Shown piece after piece: positions 32,783 through 41,603 of a DNA stretch of 64,000 nucleotides. The stretch spans positions 106,070 through 170,069 of the forward strand of contig JAGXRK010000044.1 in assembly GCA_018335755.1 (NCBI GenBank), read 5' to 3'. Source of the stretch: Ignavibacterium sp. (GTDB lineage Bacteria > Bacteroidota > Ignavibacteria > Ignavibacteriales > Ignavibacteriaceae). Positions within the stretch are counted from its first letter, which is position 1. Each line of letters opens with the position of its first letter. The position numbers were made by a program, and so were the translations under genes. The notes beneath the pieces were generated by a model. The model saw only the letters and a list, made by a program, of their open reading frames with translations, searched no databases and was not told the DNA's origin.

Positions 32783-34591
32783 TCAATGATACAAATAATA
32801 TTTCTTTGACAATTTTCTGAAACTCTCAACATCCTTATTCAGATAAGCTCTTATATCTTCGACTCTCTGATTCTTTATAAACATTTCTCTAATTTTACTT
32901 GTGCCAAGAACTTTATCAAACATATCGTCATTCTTGCCTTCAATTATCAGGTTTCTTCCGGGGTATAATTCATTAACAGCCTGCAGAAAATAAAATTGAA
33001 TTTCCATCAAATTAACAGTTGAATAATTTGTAATATAAATCTGAACACCGTGAAGCATTTTGCCTTTACCGAATCCATAAAAAGGCTTATAAGTAATAGG
33101 TCTGAAATTAACACCGGGTAAGTTATATGAATTCATTTTATTGGTCATAGCTTGAGAGTTTATCCATTCAGCCGCAAAAGTCTGGAAAGGTATTGTATAT
33201 CCAACACCAATAGAAATAACTCCGCGAAGTTCACCGATAATTCCTGATGCAGTATAATAAAATGCTGAATAATAATGAGGTACATGCGGTGAAGTTAAGA
33301 TCCAGGGCAAGCCTGTTCTTTCAAAAAACATATCTCTGGTCCAGTGTTCCATTGCAACTACCTGAATTTTGCATTTTCGTGCTTTGCTTAGCAAACCTTC
33401 TTCGTTCAAGAGCATTGCAAGTTCACCGACAGTTAAGCCATGCACATAAGGAATTGCAAACTGACTTACAAATGAAAAATATCCGTCTTCAACTAAATTT
33501 CCTTCAATTCTGTTTCCGCCAAGAGGATTAGGACGATCAAGTATTATTACCTCTTTATTATTTTCAGCAGCGGCTTCCATTACTAAGCCCATAGTGCTTA
33601 TATAAGTGTAGGACCTGCTTCCAATGTCTTGAATATCAAAAACTAATACGTCGATATCTTTTAGCATTTCGGGAGAAGGTTTTCTTGTCTTACCATAAAG
33701 TGAATAAACAGGAAGCTGCGTAAAGTCATCTATGTAAAAATCGACATACTCTCCAGCTTCAAAATTTCCACGGACTCCATGTTCCGGTCCATACAAAGCA
33801 ACAAGATTCACTTCGTGTGCTTCGAATAGAATATCGATAGTGGATTTTAATTCACTATCTACTCCGGTTGCATTGGTTACCAATCCTACTTTTTTACCCT
33901 TTAGCAAATCAAAATTTCTATCCCTTAATGCTTCAATACCAGGTTTAACTTTTGCGGTTGTAAGAGTATAGGATTTGTTCAGTTCATCTTCAACCATTGT
34001 TATAAATGAACCATCCTGCAGATATTTATATAGATCTTCTCCCGGACAAAGTGTTGGAGTGTAATCTTTATGACCTTTAATATCTTTAATAGGTACATTG
34101 TATTTAGATTTAAGAAAAGCAGTAAGCTTTACCAGAGAGTGTAATTGATTCTGAATTATTTTCTGTTCTTCATAATTTCCAATCACACAAATCAAAGCAT
34201 GACCCCGGACATCATAATCAGTATTAGTATCTCCGGGAAAATTGATTGGTCTGGCTTCATAAATATTTCCTTTTAAATCGATCATAAAATGATAGGGGAT
34301 ATCAATCCATTTTTTATCAGTCCGGCTCCAGTTCTGAAGATTTTTTAAATACTGTTGAACACTGTAATTCTCATCAAAAACTTCACCGCTGTGATGAATT
34401 GTGATTTTGGTAATTGAGTGAGCTGGTAATGCCTGTACAAGTGGCTGCCATCCCCATTCGCTTCTGCTTGTAACATTAAGATCAGACGGGTATTTAAGTT
34501 CTGCAACATTAATGATTAATGTGGATGATGAGGCACAACCAAAAATTATTAATCCGGTTAAAACTGCAAATAAGTAAAATGATTTTTTCAT
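32783..34591 (-). CDS. Lipoprotein fusing an amidase_2 domain to a NamZ-type exo-N-acetylmuramidase
   Basis: Two peptidoglycan enzymes in one 602-aa chain. Lipobox C19 ('LIIFGC') anchors it. Residues about 43-195 are a PGRP/amidase_2 domain ('SRSEWGWQPL', 'ITIHHSG' at 64-69, 'IPYHFMID', 'GHALICVIGNY', 'IKGHKDYTPTLCPG'), with histidine and cysteine zinc-site candidates H67, H174 and C182. Residues about 215-600 are the DUF1343/NamZ family ('KKVGLVTNATGVD', 'YGPEHGVRGNFEAGE', 'SLYGKTRKPSPEML', 'DIQDIGSRSYTYISTM', 'LDRPNPLGGNRIEGN'). The amidase would strip stem peptides, and NamZ would release terminal MurNAc from the bare glycan. A combined protein makes functional sense. Confidence 0.88.
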   Translation of the reverse strand: MKKSFYLFAVLTGLIIFGCASSSTLIINVAELKYPSDLNVTSRSEWGWQPLVQALPAHSITKITIHHSGEVFDENYSVQQYLKNLQNWSRTDKKWIDIPYHFMIDLKGNIYEARPINFPGDTNTDYDVRGHALICVIGNYEEQKIIQNQLHSLVKLTAFLKSKYNVPIKDIKGHKDYTPTLCPGEDLYKYLQDGSFITMVEDELNKSYTLTTAKVKPGIEALRDRNFDLLKGKKVGLVTNATGVDSELKSTIDILFEAHEVNLVALYGPEHGVRGNFEAGEYVDFYIDDFTQLPVYSLYGKTRKPSPEMLKDIDVLVFDIQDIGSRSYTYISTMGLVMEAAAENNKEVIILDRPNPLGGNRIEGNLVEDGYFSFVSQFAIPYVHGLTVGELAMLLNEEGLLSKARKCKIQVVAMEHWTRDMFFERTGLPWILTSPHVPHYYSAFYYTASGIIGELRGVISIGVGYTIPFQTFAAEWINSQAMTNKMNSYNLPGVNFRPITYKPFYGFGKGKMLHGVQIYITNYSTVNLMEIQFYFLQAVNELYPGRNLIIEGKNDDMFDKVLGTSKIREMFIKNQRVEDIRAYLNKDVESFRKLSKKYYLYH

Positions 34592-34608
34592 AATAGTCCT
34601 CTAAATTG

Positions 34609-35463
34609 CTATATGAGAATAGGTGTATATTTTGTATCAATTATATCGTTATGATTCAAGCCAATGCAGGAAGTATGTGTTTTATTCCTTTCGTCTGCGG
34701 AATTAAATGTCACACCATCTTTAATGTAAATGATAGTCATTGCCGTCCGCATTTGGCTGGTCTGATTGTTTCCGGCACCATGAAAGGTTAAACCGGAATG
34801 AAATGTTGCATCTCCTGCTTTCAAGGGCACAAAAACTTTTTCCAGGTTTTTAAGTTTTTCTGGTTGATGGGGATTCTTAAAGATGTCCACATATTCTATC
34901 AACTCATTTCTATTTGTCTGTGGATAAAAATAAAGGCATCCTTTCTCAACAGGAACATCTGTTAGTGCAAGCCACATTGTTATTGTGAATTGTGGTTCAT
35001 TAATTGGCCAATAGCTGCAGTCCTGATGTGCATCAGTCATCCGGCCGCCCGGTTCTTTAAATAATGCCTGATCATGCCACAAGCGGACATGCTTAGCTTT
35101 CATTAAATCTCTTGCAATTCCGGCAAACCGCTTTGAAAATACAAATTCCTTAACAGCAGGGAAGTCCCAGCATAAATATCCGCACTGAAGAAATGATTGC
35201 TCGTACTGAGATTTTTCTTTCAGCTCGCGTTCATCTTTTCCTTTTCGTATAAGAACAGCTGACTGAATTATTTTTTTAACTTCATTAAGGAACTCCTTCT
35301 CAACAACGTTTTCAATTCTTACGAAACCATTCTTTGAGTAAAAACTTACTGATTCTTCTTTAACTGTAAATTTTGAATTAAAGTATTCTTTTAGTTCAGA
35401 AGATATGTCTGAATTCAAAATGCTAACAGCATCCGATTCAGTTATTCCTTTTAGCTTAACCAT
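34609..35463 (-). CDS. Phytanoyl-CoA dioxygenase (PhyH) family protein
   Basis: An Fe(II)/2-oxoglutarate-dependent hydroxylase of 284 aa. The iron-binding triad is visible as H146-x-D148 ('DAHQDCSYW') and H228 ('TFHGAGNN'), with R239 positioned to hold 2-oxoglutarate. The 'GCLYFYPQTNR' and 'LKAGDATFHSGLTFHGAG' stretches are typical of the family. Substrate unknown. Its stop codon is 17 bp before the amidase-NamZ start on the same strand, so the two are probably one unit. Confidence 0.85.
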   Translation of the reverse strand: MVKLKGITESDAVSILNSDISSELKEYFNSKFTVKEESVSFYSKNGFVRIENVVEKEFLNEVKKIIQSAVLIRKGKDERELKEKSQYEQSFLQCGYLCWDFPAVKEFVFSKRFAGIARDLMKAKHVRLWHDQALFKEPGGRMTDAHQDCSYWPINEPQFTITMWLALTDVPVEKGCLYFYPQTNRNELIEYVDIFKNPHQPEKLKNLEKVFVPLKAGDATFHSGLTFHGAGNNQTSQMRTAMTIIYIKDGVTFNSADERNKTHTSCIGLNHNDIIDTKYTPILI

Positions 35464-35871
35464 TGGTGAAAAAAAACTACCTATTGCAAATAAAAAATAA
35501 TTACGTCTATAATCTACATTATAAGTGAACTTTGTTCAATATTTAAGCAGAAGAGAAATCTTTTGCAAAGATTTCTGTTTTACTTATTTAACATAGCCTA
35601 ATCACAACTTAATAAATATTTTCTTCATGCTTTTGTTTTGATGAAGGTAATAAGGTTGATACAGATGGGATATAAAGATGTTAATTAGGTTGGCGTAGTA
35701 TTTAATGTCTACCATAGAAAAATATTACATTTTAGATAAATTAAAGTTATTTCATTTGCATAAGATTTTTTTTGATAGCAATGATTTAACTAAAAACTAA
35801 ATTTGACATTTTAGTTTAATTAAACTATTTTTTGAATGTAGATTGTATACAATATACAGTATTTGACAAAA
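35464..35871 (+). promoter_or_regulatory. Regulatory spacer upstream of the GntR regulator
   Basis: A 408-bp A+T-rich gap with no gene, between divergent PhyH and GntR units. Close to the GntR start lies a perfect 12-bp palindrome, ATTGTATACAAT (35842-35853), of the kind bound by GntR/FadR-type proteins. Just upstream, AAACTAAA (35794-35801) and TTTAGTTT (35810-35817) form an 8-bp inverted repeat around ATTTGACA. Both are good operator candidates. Confidence 0.6.
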
Positions 35872-36567
35872 ATGATTGAAAAAGAACCAATAAACGTAAG
35901 TTTTAATCTTGAAGAGCTTAAACCTCTTCGTGATAAGATAGCTTCATCCATAAGGGATTCCATAATTGAAGGAAGAATAAAACCGGGTGAGAGATTGATG
36001 GAGCCCGATATCGCTAAAGCACTTGGAGTCAGCCGTACACCTTTAAGAGAGGCATTCCTTCAGTTAGAGTCAGAGGGTTTCTTAAAGGTTAACCCGCGTA
36101 AAGGTGCCCTCGTAACAGAAACCTCTTTAAAAGATGCTAAAGAAACTTATGAAATAAAAGGTGCACTAGAAGCATTAGCTGCAAGATTAGCTGCCGATAA
36201 TATAAAAGATGATCAGATTGGTGAAATAATCGACATTAACAAAAAAATGGCATCGATCGCGCAATCAAAGAAAAAAGATTACAAAGCATTTCTTGAATTG
36301 AATTCCATTTTTCATCAAAAAATTTATGAATGCAGCGGCAATTTGAAGTTGAGCAGGATGATTAATACTCTCAGAAATCAAACTTTAAGATATAACTATA
36401 TTTATCTCTCGCTGCTTTCGCATTTAGATGAATCAGTTTTAGAACATTTTGAAATAGTGAATGCATTAAAGAACAGAAAACCTGATGAGGCAGAAGCAGT
36501 TGTGAAAAAACATAATGAAAGTGCACGTAAAATGCTTATCAATTACATAAAGAATCAAAAAGAATAA
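35872..36567 (+). CDS. GntR-family transcriptional regulator with FCD domain
   Basis: A 231-aa regulator. The N-terminal winged helix has 'RDSIIEGRIKPGERLMEPDIAKALGVSRTPLREAFLQLESEGFL...PRKGALV', and the C-terminal all-helical FCD domain ('YEIKGALEALAARLA...FLELNSIFHQKIYECSGN...LEHFEIVNALKNRKPDEAEAVVKKH') would bind a small acid, often via a metal held by histidines. The ATG at 35872 lacks a clear ribosome binding site; a TTG 9 bases upstream is an alternative. It lies 33 bp from the DAP-dehydrogenase-like gene and probably controls the cluster. Confidence 0.9.
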   Translation: MIEKEPINVSFNLEELKPLRDKIASSIRDSIIEGRIKPGERLMEPDIAKALGVSRTPLREAFLQLESEGFLKVNPRKGALVTETSLKDAKETYEIKGALEALAARLAADNIKDDQIGEIIDINKKMASIAQSKKKDYKAFLELNSIFHQKIYECSGNLKLSRMINTLRNQTLRYNYIYLSLLSHLDESVLEHFEIVNALKNRKPDEAEAVVKKHNESARKMLINYIKNQKE

Positions 36568-36600
36568 CTAATACTTACTACAGAAGAACCAGGGTGAGAT

Positions 36601-37524
36601 ATGAAAAAAATAAAAGTTGCTTTAGTCGGATTCGGTAATGTCGGATGCATGGCTTTAGATGCCATAACACAGGAACCCGACATGGAAATTGCCGGTATCG
36701 TTGAACTGCTTAACAGAGAAAGAATCCGTGCATCAATGAATCCTCAGAAATGCTGCAAGTTTGGAGAAACTAAAGTTGTTAAAGCAATTCAGGAACTTGG
36801 TGAAGTTGATGTCGCTTTAGTATGTGCACCTTCCCGTAAAGTAAAAGATGTTGTAACTGAATATCTCAAACTCGGAATCAACACCGTTGATAGTTTTGAT
36901 ATCCATTCAGAAATACCTACCCTTCGTAAACATCTTGATCCAATAGCAAAAGAACATAATAAAGTATCAATCATATCTGCAGGATGGGACCCCGGAATAG
37001 ATTCAGTTATCCGCGGATGGTTTTTAGCAATGACGCCAAAAGGCATTACACACACGAACTATGGCCCCGGTATGTCGATGGGTCATACAGTTGTCGTTAA
37101 AGAATTACCCGGAGTCAAGAATGCCCTTTCAATTACTGTTCCTGCCGGAATGGGTATCCATAGAAGAATGGTATATGTAGAACTTAAACCGGGGGCAAAC
37201 TTTGCAGAAGTTGAAAAGGCAATCAAGACTGATCCTTATTTCATTAAAGACAGAACATATGTATTTGAAGTGAATAAAGTTGAAGACCTTATAGATGTTG
37301 GTCACGGTGTATTAATGGAGAGAAAAGGCGTTTCAGGTGCAACACATAATCAGCAATTGAAGTTTGAAATGAAAATAAATAATCCGGCACTTACGGCTCA
37401 GGTAATGGTTTCTGCAGCAAGAGCAACATTAAAACAAAGGCCCGGCTGTTATACCATGATTGAAGTTCCCGTTATTGATTTCCTTTATGGTGAGCTGGAA
37501 GATTTTGTATCAAGCCTTGTTTAA
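36601..37524 (+). CDS. Diaminopimelate dehydrogenase-like NAD(P) oxidoreductase
   Basis: A 307-aa dehydrogenase clearly related to meso-diaminopimelate dehydrogenase (Ddh) and the diaminopentanoate dehydrogenases of amino-acid fermentation. Its dinucleotide site is 'GFGNVG' (residues 10-15). Ddh-type blocks are 'VDSFDIHSEIP', 'SAGWDPGIDSVIR', 'YGPGMSMGHTVVVKELPGVKNA' and the C-terminal 'NPALTAQVMVSAARATLKQRPGCYTMIEVP'. Such enzymes oxidatively deaminate a diamino acid. In this operon, next to a B12 mutase and a PLP enzyme, catabolism of a rearranged diamino acid is more likely than lysine synthesis. Substrate not known. Confidence 0.82.
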   Translation: MKKIKVALVGFGNVGCMALDAITQEPDMEIAGIVELLNRERIRASMNPQKCCKFGETKVVKAIQELGEVDVALVCAPSRKVKDVVTEYLKLGINTVDSFDIHSEIPTLRKHLDPIAKEHNKVSIISAGWDPGIDSVIRGWFLAMTPKGITHTNYGPGMSMGHTVVVKELPGVKNALSITVPAGMGIHRRMVYVELKPGANFAEVEKAIKTDPYFIKDRTYVFEVNKVEDLIDVGHGVLMERKGVSGATHNQQLKFEMKINNPALTAQVMVSAARATLKQRPGCYTMIEVPVIDFLYGELEDFVSSLV

Positions 37525-37539
37525 TTAAGAGGTGGAATG

Positions 37540-37977
37540 ATGTCCGATCCATATAAAAGAAAATTAGTGAATCAAGATTTCTATCACAGCAAGGTAGATA
37601 TAAACGGAAAGTTTCTTGTTGTGCTCGATGGTCAGCTTGATAACAGGGGATTGAATTTAATCCAGCCAATCTCCAGAGCGTTTTCACAGCACACAATTAT
37701 TGAACTAATCGGTACAGATGAACTGGATGCAAAACCGGGAAGTATGGTTAATAATATATGCTATATCGGATTTGTTGAACTGCTTAACAGCGGAGTGATT
37801 CTAACAGGTGACAGAGTTTTATGGAATGACTCCGAGATCGGAGTTATTGCGGGATATGATGATACACATATGCCAAACCATCAGAATACAATTGTACTAA
37901 TGAAAGAAAGAATATCAGGTAAGGTTCTTGGAATAAAAAGAGGCGATAAACTTCTTATAAAAGGTTTTGAAAAATAA
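37540..37977 (+). CDS. Conserved-looking small protein of the mutase cluster
   Basis: A 145-aa soluble protein with strand-rich sequence ('GKFLVVLDGQLDNRGLNLIQPISRAFSQHTIIELIGTDEL', 'GDRVLWNDSEIGVIAGYDDTHMPNHQNTIVLM', 'GIKRGDKLLIKG'). It has no recognised motif; similar proteins (I think of DUF6917) occur near PLP/B12 genes, but I am not certain of this. I prefer the second of two adjacent ATGs for its spacing to AGAGG. It may be a chaperone or small subunit for one of the neighbouring enzymes. Confidence 0.6.
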   Translation: MSDPYKRKLVNQDFYHSKVDINGKFLVVLDGQLDNRGLNLIQPISRAFSQHTIIELIGTDELDAKPGSMVNNICYIGFVELLNSGVILTGDRVLWNDSEIGVIAGYDDTHMPNHQNTIVLMKERISGKVLGIKRGDKLLIKGFEK

Positions 37978-38027
37978 ATTTTACTACAACACACACAAAT
38001 AATTAATAATCATAAGGAAAAATTATA

Positions 38028-39494
38028 ATGGCTAAACCAAGGTTCAAATTTGAAATGTATAAACGATTGCAGCAGCGTACTCCGCAAATTTATGCAGAAG
38101 CAAGAAAAGCTGCTGAGACACTAAAAATTCCCGCTGAATTAAAAGGTGCATTCGGTTTGACAGGTGCAATATCCGGCTGTCCTGCTCCGTTGAGAGATGA
38201 TATTGAACATTTTATGGCACAGGAATCCAAAAAAGTAGTTCCGCTTGCTGTGTATGTCGATCAGATAAGAGAAATAATAAAAGAAATGTACGGTGATGAT
38301 TATGATGCTGCACCGGTTAATACTTGCGAAGGTGGATTATGGGTAACGTTCGATACGCTTATGACTCCTCCAAACCAGGGAAGAGGCGACAATTACAGAA
38401 CTCGCTACATTGCTCCAATGGAAAGACATATACATCATCAGGCATCTTATGGAAGACCTTTCCCTCCAAAGTATAAAGATATTTTAGCTGACAGAGGCTG
38501 CACTGCAGGTGAATTAGGATTTTATGGTAAGAGACAAAATAATCTTGATACGGTTCTTGTACCTTTAGAAGGTGCAGAGTATCCAGTTCATGGATTAAAT
38601 TATCATCCGACTCCGCTGTTAAAAAATGTTAAAGCAAAAGAATCAATTAAAAAGATTGGTGAAATTGCTGAAAGACATCAGACTTTACTATCAGGATTTG
38701 CTTCACTTGGTTATGATACTCCGGGTTACGGTTACGGCGAAAAGGATAAAAATGGAACACCGCTGCTTCAAAAAGGTTTAGCTGAGTTAGCTAAGAAATA
38801 TGATGTTCCTTACATCATTGATAATGCCTGGGGACTTCCATTTATCGGCAACAGCATAAAGAATATTGGTGCTGATGTTATGATATATAGTATGGATAAA
38901 GCTACCGGTTCAGCAACAAGCGGATTGATAATTGGAAAAGAAGATGTGCTTGTTCCAATAAGAAGAGCACTTGGTTATCATGGCAATCGTTATGGTACAA
39001 CTGCTTCTTATGGCAAAGCTGCTCTTGTTACAATGGATCCGGGCAAAGAAGGATTAAGCGGTCAGCTTGCAGCTCTCAGAGTACTGAGAGATAATCCGGC
39101 AGTTCTTACAAAACCAATTGATGATTTATATGATATTATTGTTGATGAATTCTCAAGAATAGATGAAAGAATCCGTAAGGACTTCTTATTTGAAAAGAGT
39201 TATAACTGCGGTACTGTTGAAATTAACTATGAGAACAGCTGGAAAGGCGGTAAACTTGGTATTCCAATCTTCTCTATTGAAGATATGTACTCAGGTTCAA
39301 ATTTATTCCAGGATGGCACTACGCAAATGGGTATTATTCCAACAATAGCTTATGATGCGAACATTTTTATTTCACCCGGACTTGGAACAACAGATAACAA
39401 GGGTCAGATAATTGAAGACAGAACCAGAATGGTTATACGCGGACTGGTTATGCTTATTGAAATAGTATGTGAACACGCTGGTATTTACGAATAG
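38028..39494 (+). CDS. PLP-dependent enzyme, SelA-like fold type I
   Basis: A 488-aa PLP enzyme. The cofactor lysine is K291 in 'YSMDKATGSATSGL', preceded by D265 in 'IIDNAWGLPF', which holds the pyridine nitrogen; 'PVNTCEGGLW' (residues 97-105) supplies the phosphate-side loop. The closest feel is to the SelA/aminotransferase-like lyases of sugar-acid and amino-acid degradation rather than to aminotransferases. The conserved histidine run 'MERHIHHQASYG' (131-141) is unusual. It is separated from the mutase genes by an intrinsic terminator. It may supply, deaminate or cleave the diamino substrate. Confidence 0.7.
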   Translation: MAKPRFKFEMYKRLQQRTPQIYAEARKAAETLKIPAELKGAFGLTGAISGCPAPLRDDIEHFMAQESKKVVPLAVYVDQIREIIKEMYGDDYDAAPVNTCEGGLWVTFDTLMTPPNQGRGDNYRTRYIAPMERHIHHQASYGRPFPPKYKDILADRGCTAGELGFYGKRQNNLDTVLVPLEGAEYPVHGLNYHPTPLLKNVKAKESIKKIGEIAERHQTLLSGFASLGYDTPGYGYGEKDKNGTPLLQKGLAELAKKYDVPYIIDNAWGLPFIGNSIKNIGADVMIYSMDKATGSATSGLIIGKEDVLVPIRRALGYHGNRYGTTASYGKAALVTMDPGKEGLSGQLAALRVLRDNPAVLTKPIDDLYDIIVDEFSRIDERIRKDFLFEKSYNCGTVEINYENSWKGGKLGIPIFSIEDMYSGSNLFQDGTTQMGIIPTIAYDANIFISPGLGTTDNKGQIIEDRTRMVIRGLVMLIEIVCEHAGIYE

Positions 39495-39501
39495 AAACCT
39501 T

Positions 39502-39537
39502 AGCCTTGAGGATCTGAAAAGGTTCTCAAGGCTTTTT
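39502..39537 (+). terminator. Strong intrinsic terminator inside the mutase cluster
   Basis: AGCCTTGAG (39502-39510) pairs with CTCAAGGCT (39525-39533), extending by four further wobble or Watson-Crick pairs to a 6-nt loop, then five T. It lies 7 bp after the PLP gene and only 20 bp before the next ATG, too close for an ordinary promoter between them. Downstream genes must rely on read-through, processing or a promoter inside the PLP gene. Confidence 0.85.
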
Positions 39538-39556
39538 ATAATTATTTGAGGTTTAT

Positions 39557-39793
39557 ATGACAACCGCATTAGAACGTGTAATGGATGCAATCGATATTGA
39601 AACTTATATCGTTTGCAATGATGAAAATGAAGGAAAAAAGCTTGCCCTGCAGTTAGGACAGGAGATGAATCTGGGTGAGATTGATATTATGTATCAGGAG
39701 TTTGATGGATATGGCGTAAGAGTTCGATTAAGAAAATATGTATACAAACCGGGCAATCTGTATAAATACCTCAACCAGGAAGAAAAAACTTAG
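39557..39793 (+). CDS. Small subunit resembling the dimerisation domain of B12/PLP aminomutases
   Basis: A 78-aa protein. The pattern 'NEGKKLALQLGQEMNLGEIDIMYQEFDGYGVRVRLRKYVYKPGNLY' resembles the small domain just before the cobalamin domain of ornithine and lysine aminomutases, where a helix labelled 'A.EFAKKMNL.EVEVIN' is followed by 'GTRIELKGRV'. In those enzymes it is part of the large subunit; here it is a separate gene 9 bp before the mutase. This similarity is from memory of the family and is an inference. Confidence 0.6.
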   Translation: MTTALERVMDAIDIETYIVCNDENEGKKLALQLGQEMNLGEIDIMYQEFDGYGVRVRLRKYVYKPGNLYKYLNQEEKT

Positions 39794-39802
39794 GCGTGCA
39801 TT

Positions 39803-41602
39803 ATGTCAAAAAAGATTCTATGTGTTCCATTTGATCCGGTCCACGATGTTGGAATAAAAATTATAAAAAGTGAACTTGATAAAAACGGACATCAGACCGA
39901 ACTTCTTTCACCTGATCTCACCCCTGAAGCAATAGTTAAAATTGCAGCAAACGGAAATTATGATTTTATACTTGTAAGCCGTACGCTTGGTTATGGTGTT
40001 GCAGAAATGCTTGCAAGATTTATTGATATGCTTGATGCCGCAGGTGTAAGAGAAAAATCTAAAATTGTTATTGGCGGAAAACCTATCACTCCTGAACTGG
40101 CTGCAGAACTTGGATTTGATAAAGGCTTCGGTGAACATTCCTCACTCGAAGAATTACTAGCCTACATTGAGGGAAGGGAAGTTAAAACAGTAGGAGTTGG
40201 TCTGAACAGGACCAAGAAAGATATTACCTCAAAGTATGATTATAGTTTTAACAATCGGGAAATTGGTCAACTATTAGATAGTATTGCAACCAAACTCCTT
40301 GATTTCACAAAAAATAAAAAATCTCCCGGTATTGAAAGAGCAAAAATTCAGGAAGAACTTTTTCACACTGAAGATGAATCAAAAACAACAAAACTTTTAA
40401 AAAAATACTATGCTCTTTGTGATGATGTAATCTTTGAAGGAAATACTAAAAAGAATTTTATAAAAGGTGTTCGGGAAGTATCCGATATCGAACTTAAAAA
40501 CCTGAATAATTTTTTAAGTAAGTCTCAACCTTTAAATCCATATGAAATTCAGTATAATGAAAAACAACCGCTGCTGTTTAAGTTTTTGGGAAGTGGATGC
40601 CCGATTATGGATATTACTCACGCCAAAGTATGCGAACGATATGGCATAGACGGATTCTTGATAATTAATCCTTCCTGGGAAGCAAGATATGAAGGTTTAC
40701 TGCGGGGCTTCCTGACTCATGAAAACGATGGTACGATAACCTCATTTGATAATATTAAGTTGATGCGTCAGAGTCTGGATGAGAGTACATTACTTACAGT
40801 CCGCGCACATCGTGGCCTGAATACACCGGAAACCGTTCTGCTCGCCGGGGAAGCAGGTGCTGATCTTGCAAAGATAAATCTTGTTTACGGTTCATTAGGC
40901 GCCGGTACTGATCCTGTTCGACTTGCTGTTGATGGTGTAGAGGCGATTAAACTTGCAGCAAAATATAATATGCCGTTCGATATTCCCGGCAACGATGAAT
41001 TAAGCGGAGTTCCTGCATGGAAAACTCTTGCTGGTTTACTTATCAATGTTATGATTGGTATAAAGCTTGGTGCAAAACCTATTCTGAAACCATTATTTTG
41101 TTATGGACCTCATATTGTAATCAACGGAATGATGAAACAGAATTTCATAGATTATAATGCAGCAAAAATTTATGCTCTTAGAGAAATTGTTAATTCTCCT
41201 ATCTGGCCAGGTGAACCGATTGCATTTATGACACAATCGGAAGAGCGTGTTCAATCGGCTAATGCAACCTCATATCATGCTTCATTAGCTGCATCAGTCG
41301 GGGTTGATGCAATTACTGTTGCCTCTACAGATGAAGCATATTCACGCGGACCAATATGCATTACTTCAAGAATAGATAGTATCCGTGCAATATCAGATGC
41401 ATTCAGATTTGTTGGCGATGCGAAATTTCAAACTACACCACAAGCTGATTATTACAAAGATGATTTGATAAAGAAAATAACAGAAACGCTTAGAGAAGTT
41501 GACGCAAAAGATAATTTAACTGCAGCTATTTACGACGGCTGTCTTGGCAATAAAGAGGATGGTGCTTATCCGGGTAAATTCGGATTTGGAACTGTCAGTT
41601 AA
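39803..41602 (+). CDS. Cobalamin-dependent mutase with N-terminal B12 domain (aminomutase-like)
   Basis: A 599-aa protein with a cobalamin-binding Rossmann domain at residues about 1-125 and a TIM-barrel catalytic domain at about 240-560. The B12 part has 'PFDPVHDVGIKI' with H14 as likely cobalt ligand, 'YDFILVSRTLGYG', and 'SKIVIGGKPITPELAAELGFDKGFG', close to the aminomutase B12 domain. The usual DxHxxG is altered: the aspartate sits three, not two, residues before the histidine. The barrel includes 'LTVRAHRGLNTPETVLLAGEAGADLAK' and 'VPAWKTLAGLLINVMIGIKLGAKPILKPLFCYGPHI'. In ornithine aminomutase the B12 domain is C-terminal, so this is a permuted arrangement. Substrate unknown. Confidence 0.75.
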   Translation: MSKKILCVPFDPVHDVGIKIIKSELDKNGHQTELLSPDLTPEAIVKIAANGNYDFILVSRTLGYGVAEMLARFIDMLDAAGVREKSKIVIGGKPITPELAAELGFDKGFGEHSSLEELLAYIEGREVKTVGVGLNRTKKDITSKYDYSFNNREIGQLLDSIATKLLDFTKNKKSPGIERAKIQEELFHTEDESKTTKLLKKYYALCDDVIFEGNTKKNFIKGVREVSDIELKNLNNFLSKSQPLNPYEIQYNEKQPLLFKFLGSGCPIMDITHAKVCERYGIDGFLIINPSWEARYEGLLRGFLTHENDGTITSFDNIKLMRQSLDESTLLTVRAHRGLNTPETVLLAGEAGADLAKINLVYGSLGAGTDPVRLAVDGVEAIKLAAKYNMPFDIPGNDELSGVPAWKTLAGLLINVMIGIKLGAKPILKPLFCYGPHIVINGMMKQNFIDYNAAKIYALREIVNSPIWPGEPIAFMTQSEERVQSANATSYHASLAASVGVDAITVASTDEAYSRGPICITSRIDSIRAISDAFRFVGDAKFQTTPQADYYKDDLIKKITETLREVDAKDNLTAAIYDGCLGNKEDGAYPGKFGFGTVS

Positions 41603-41603
41603 C

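Noticed and set aside
36601..37524. Plain lysine-biosynthesis Ddh
   Set aside because: Sequence similarity allows it, but its place in a GntR-controlled cluster with a B12 mutase and NhaC suggests a catabolic role; left open.
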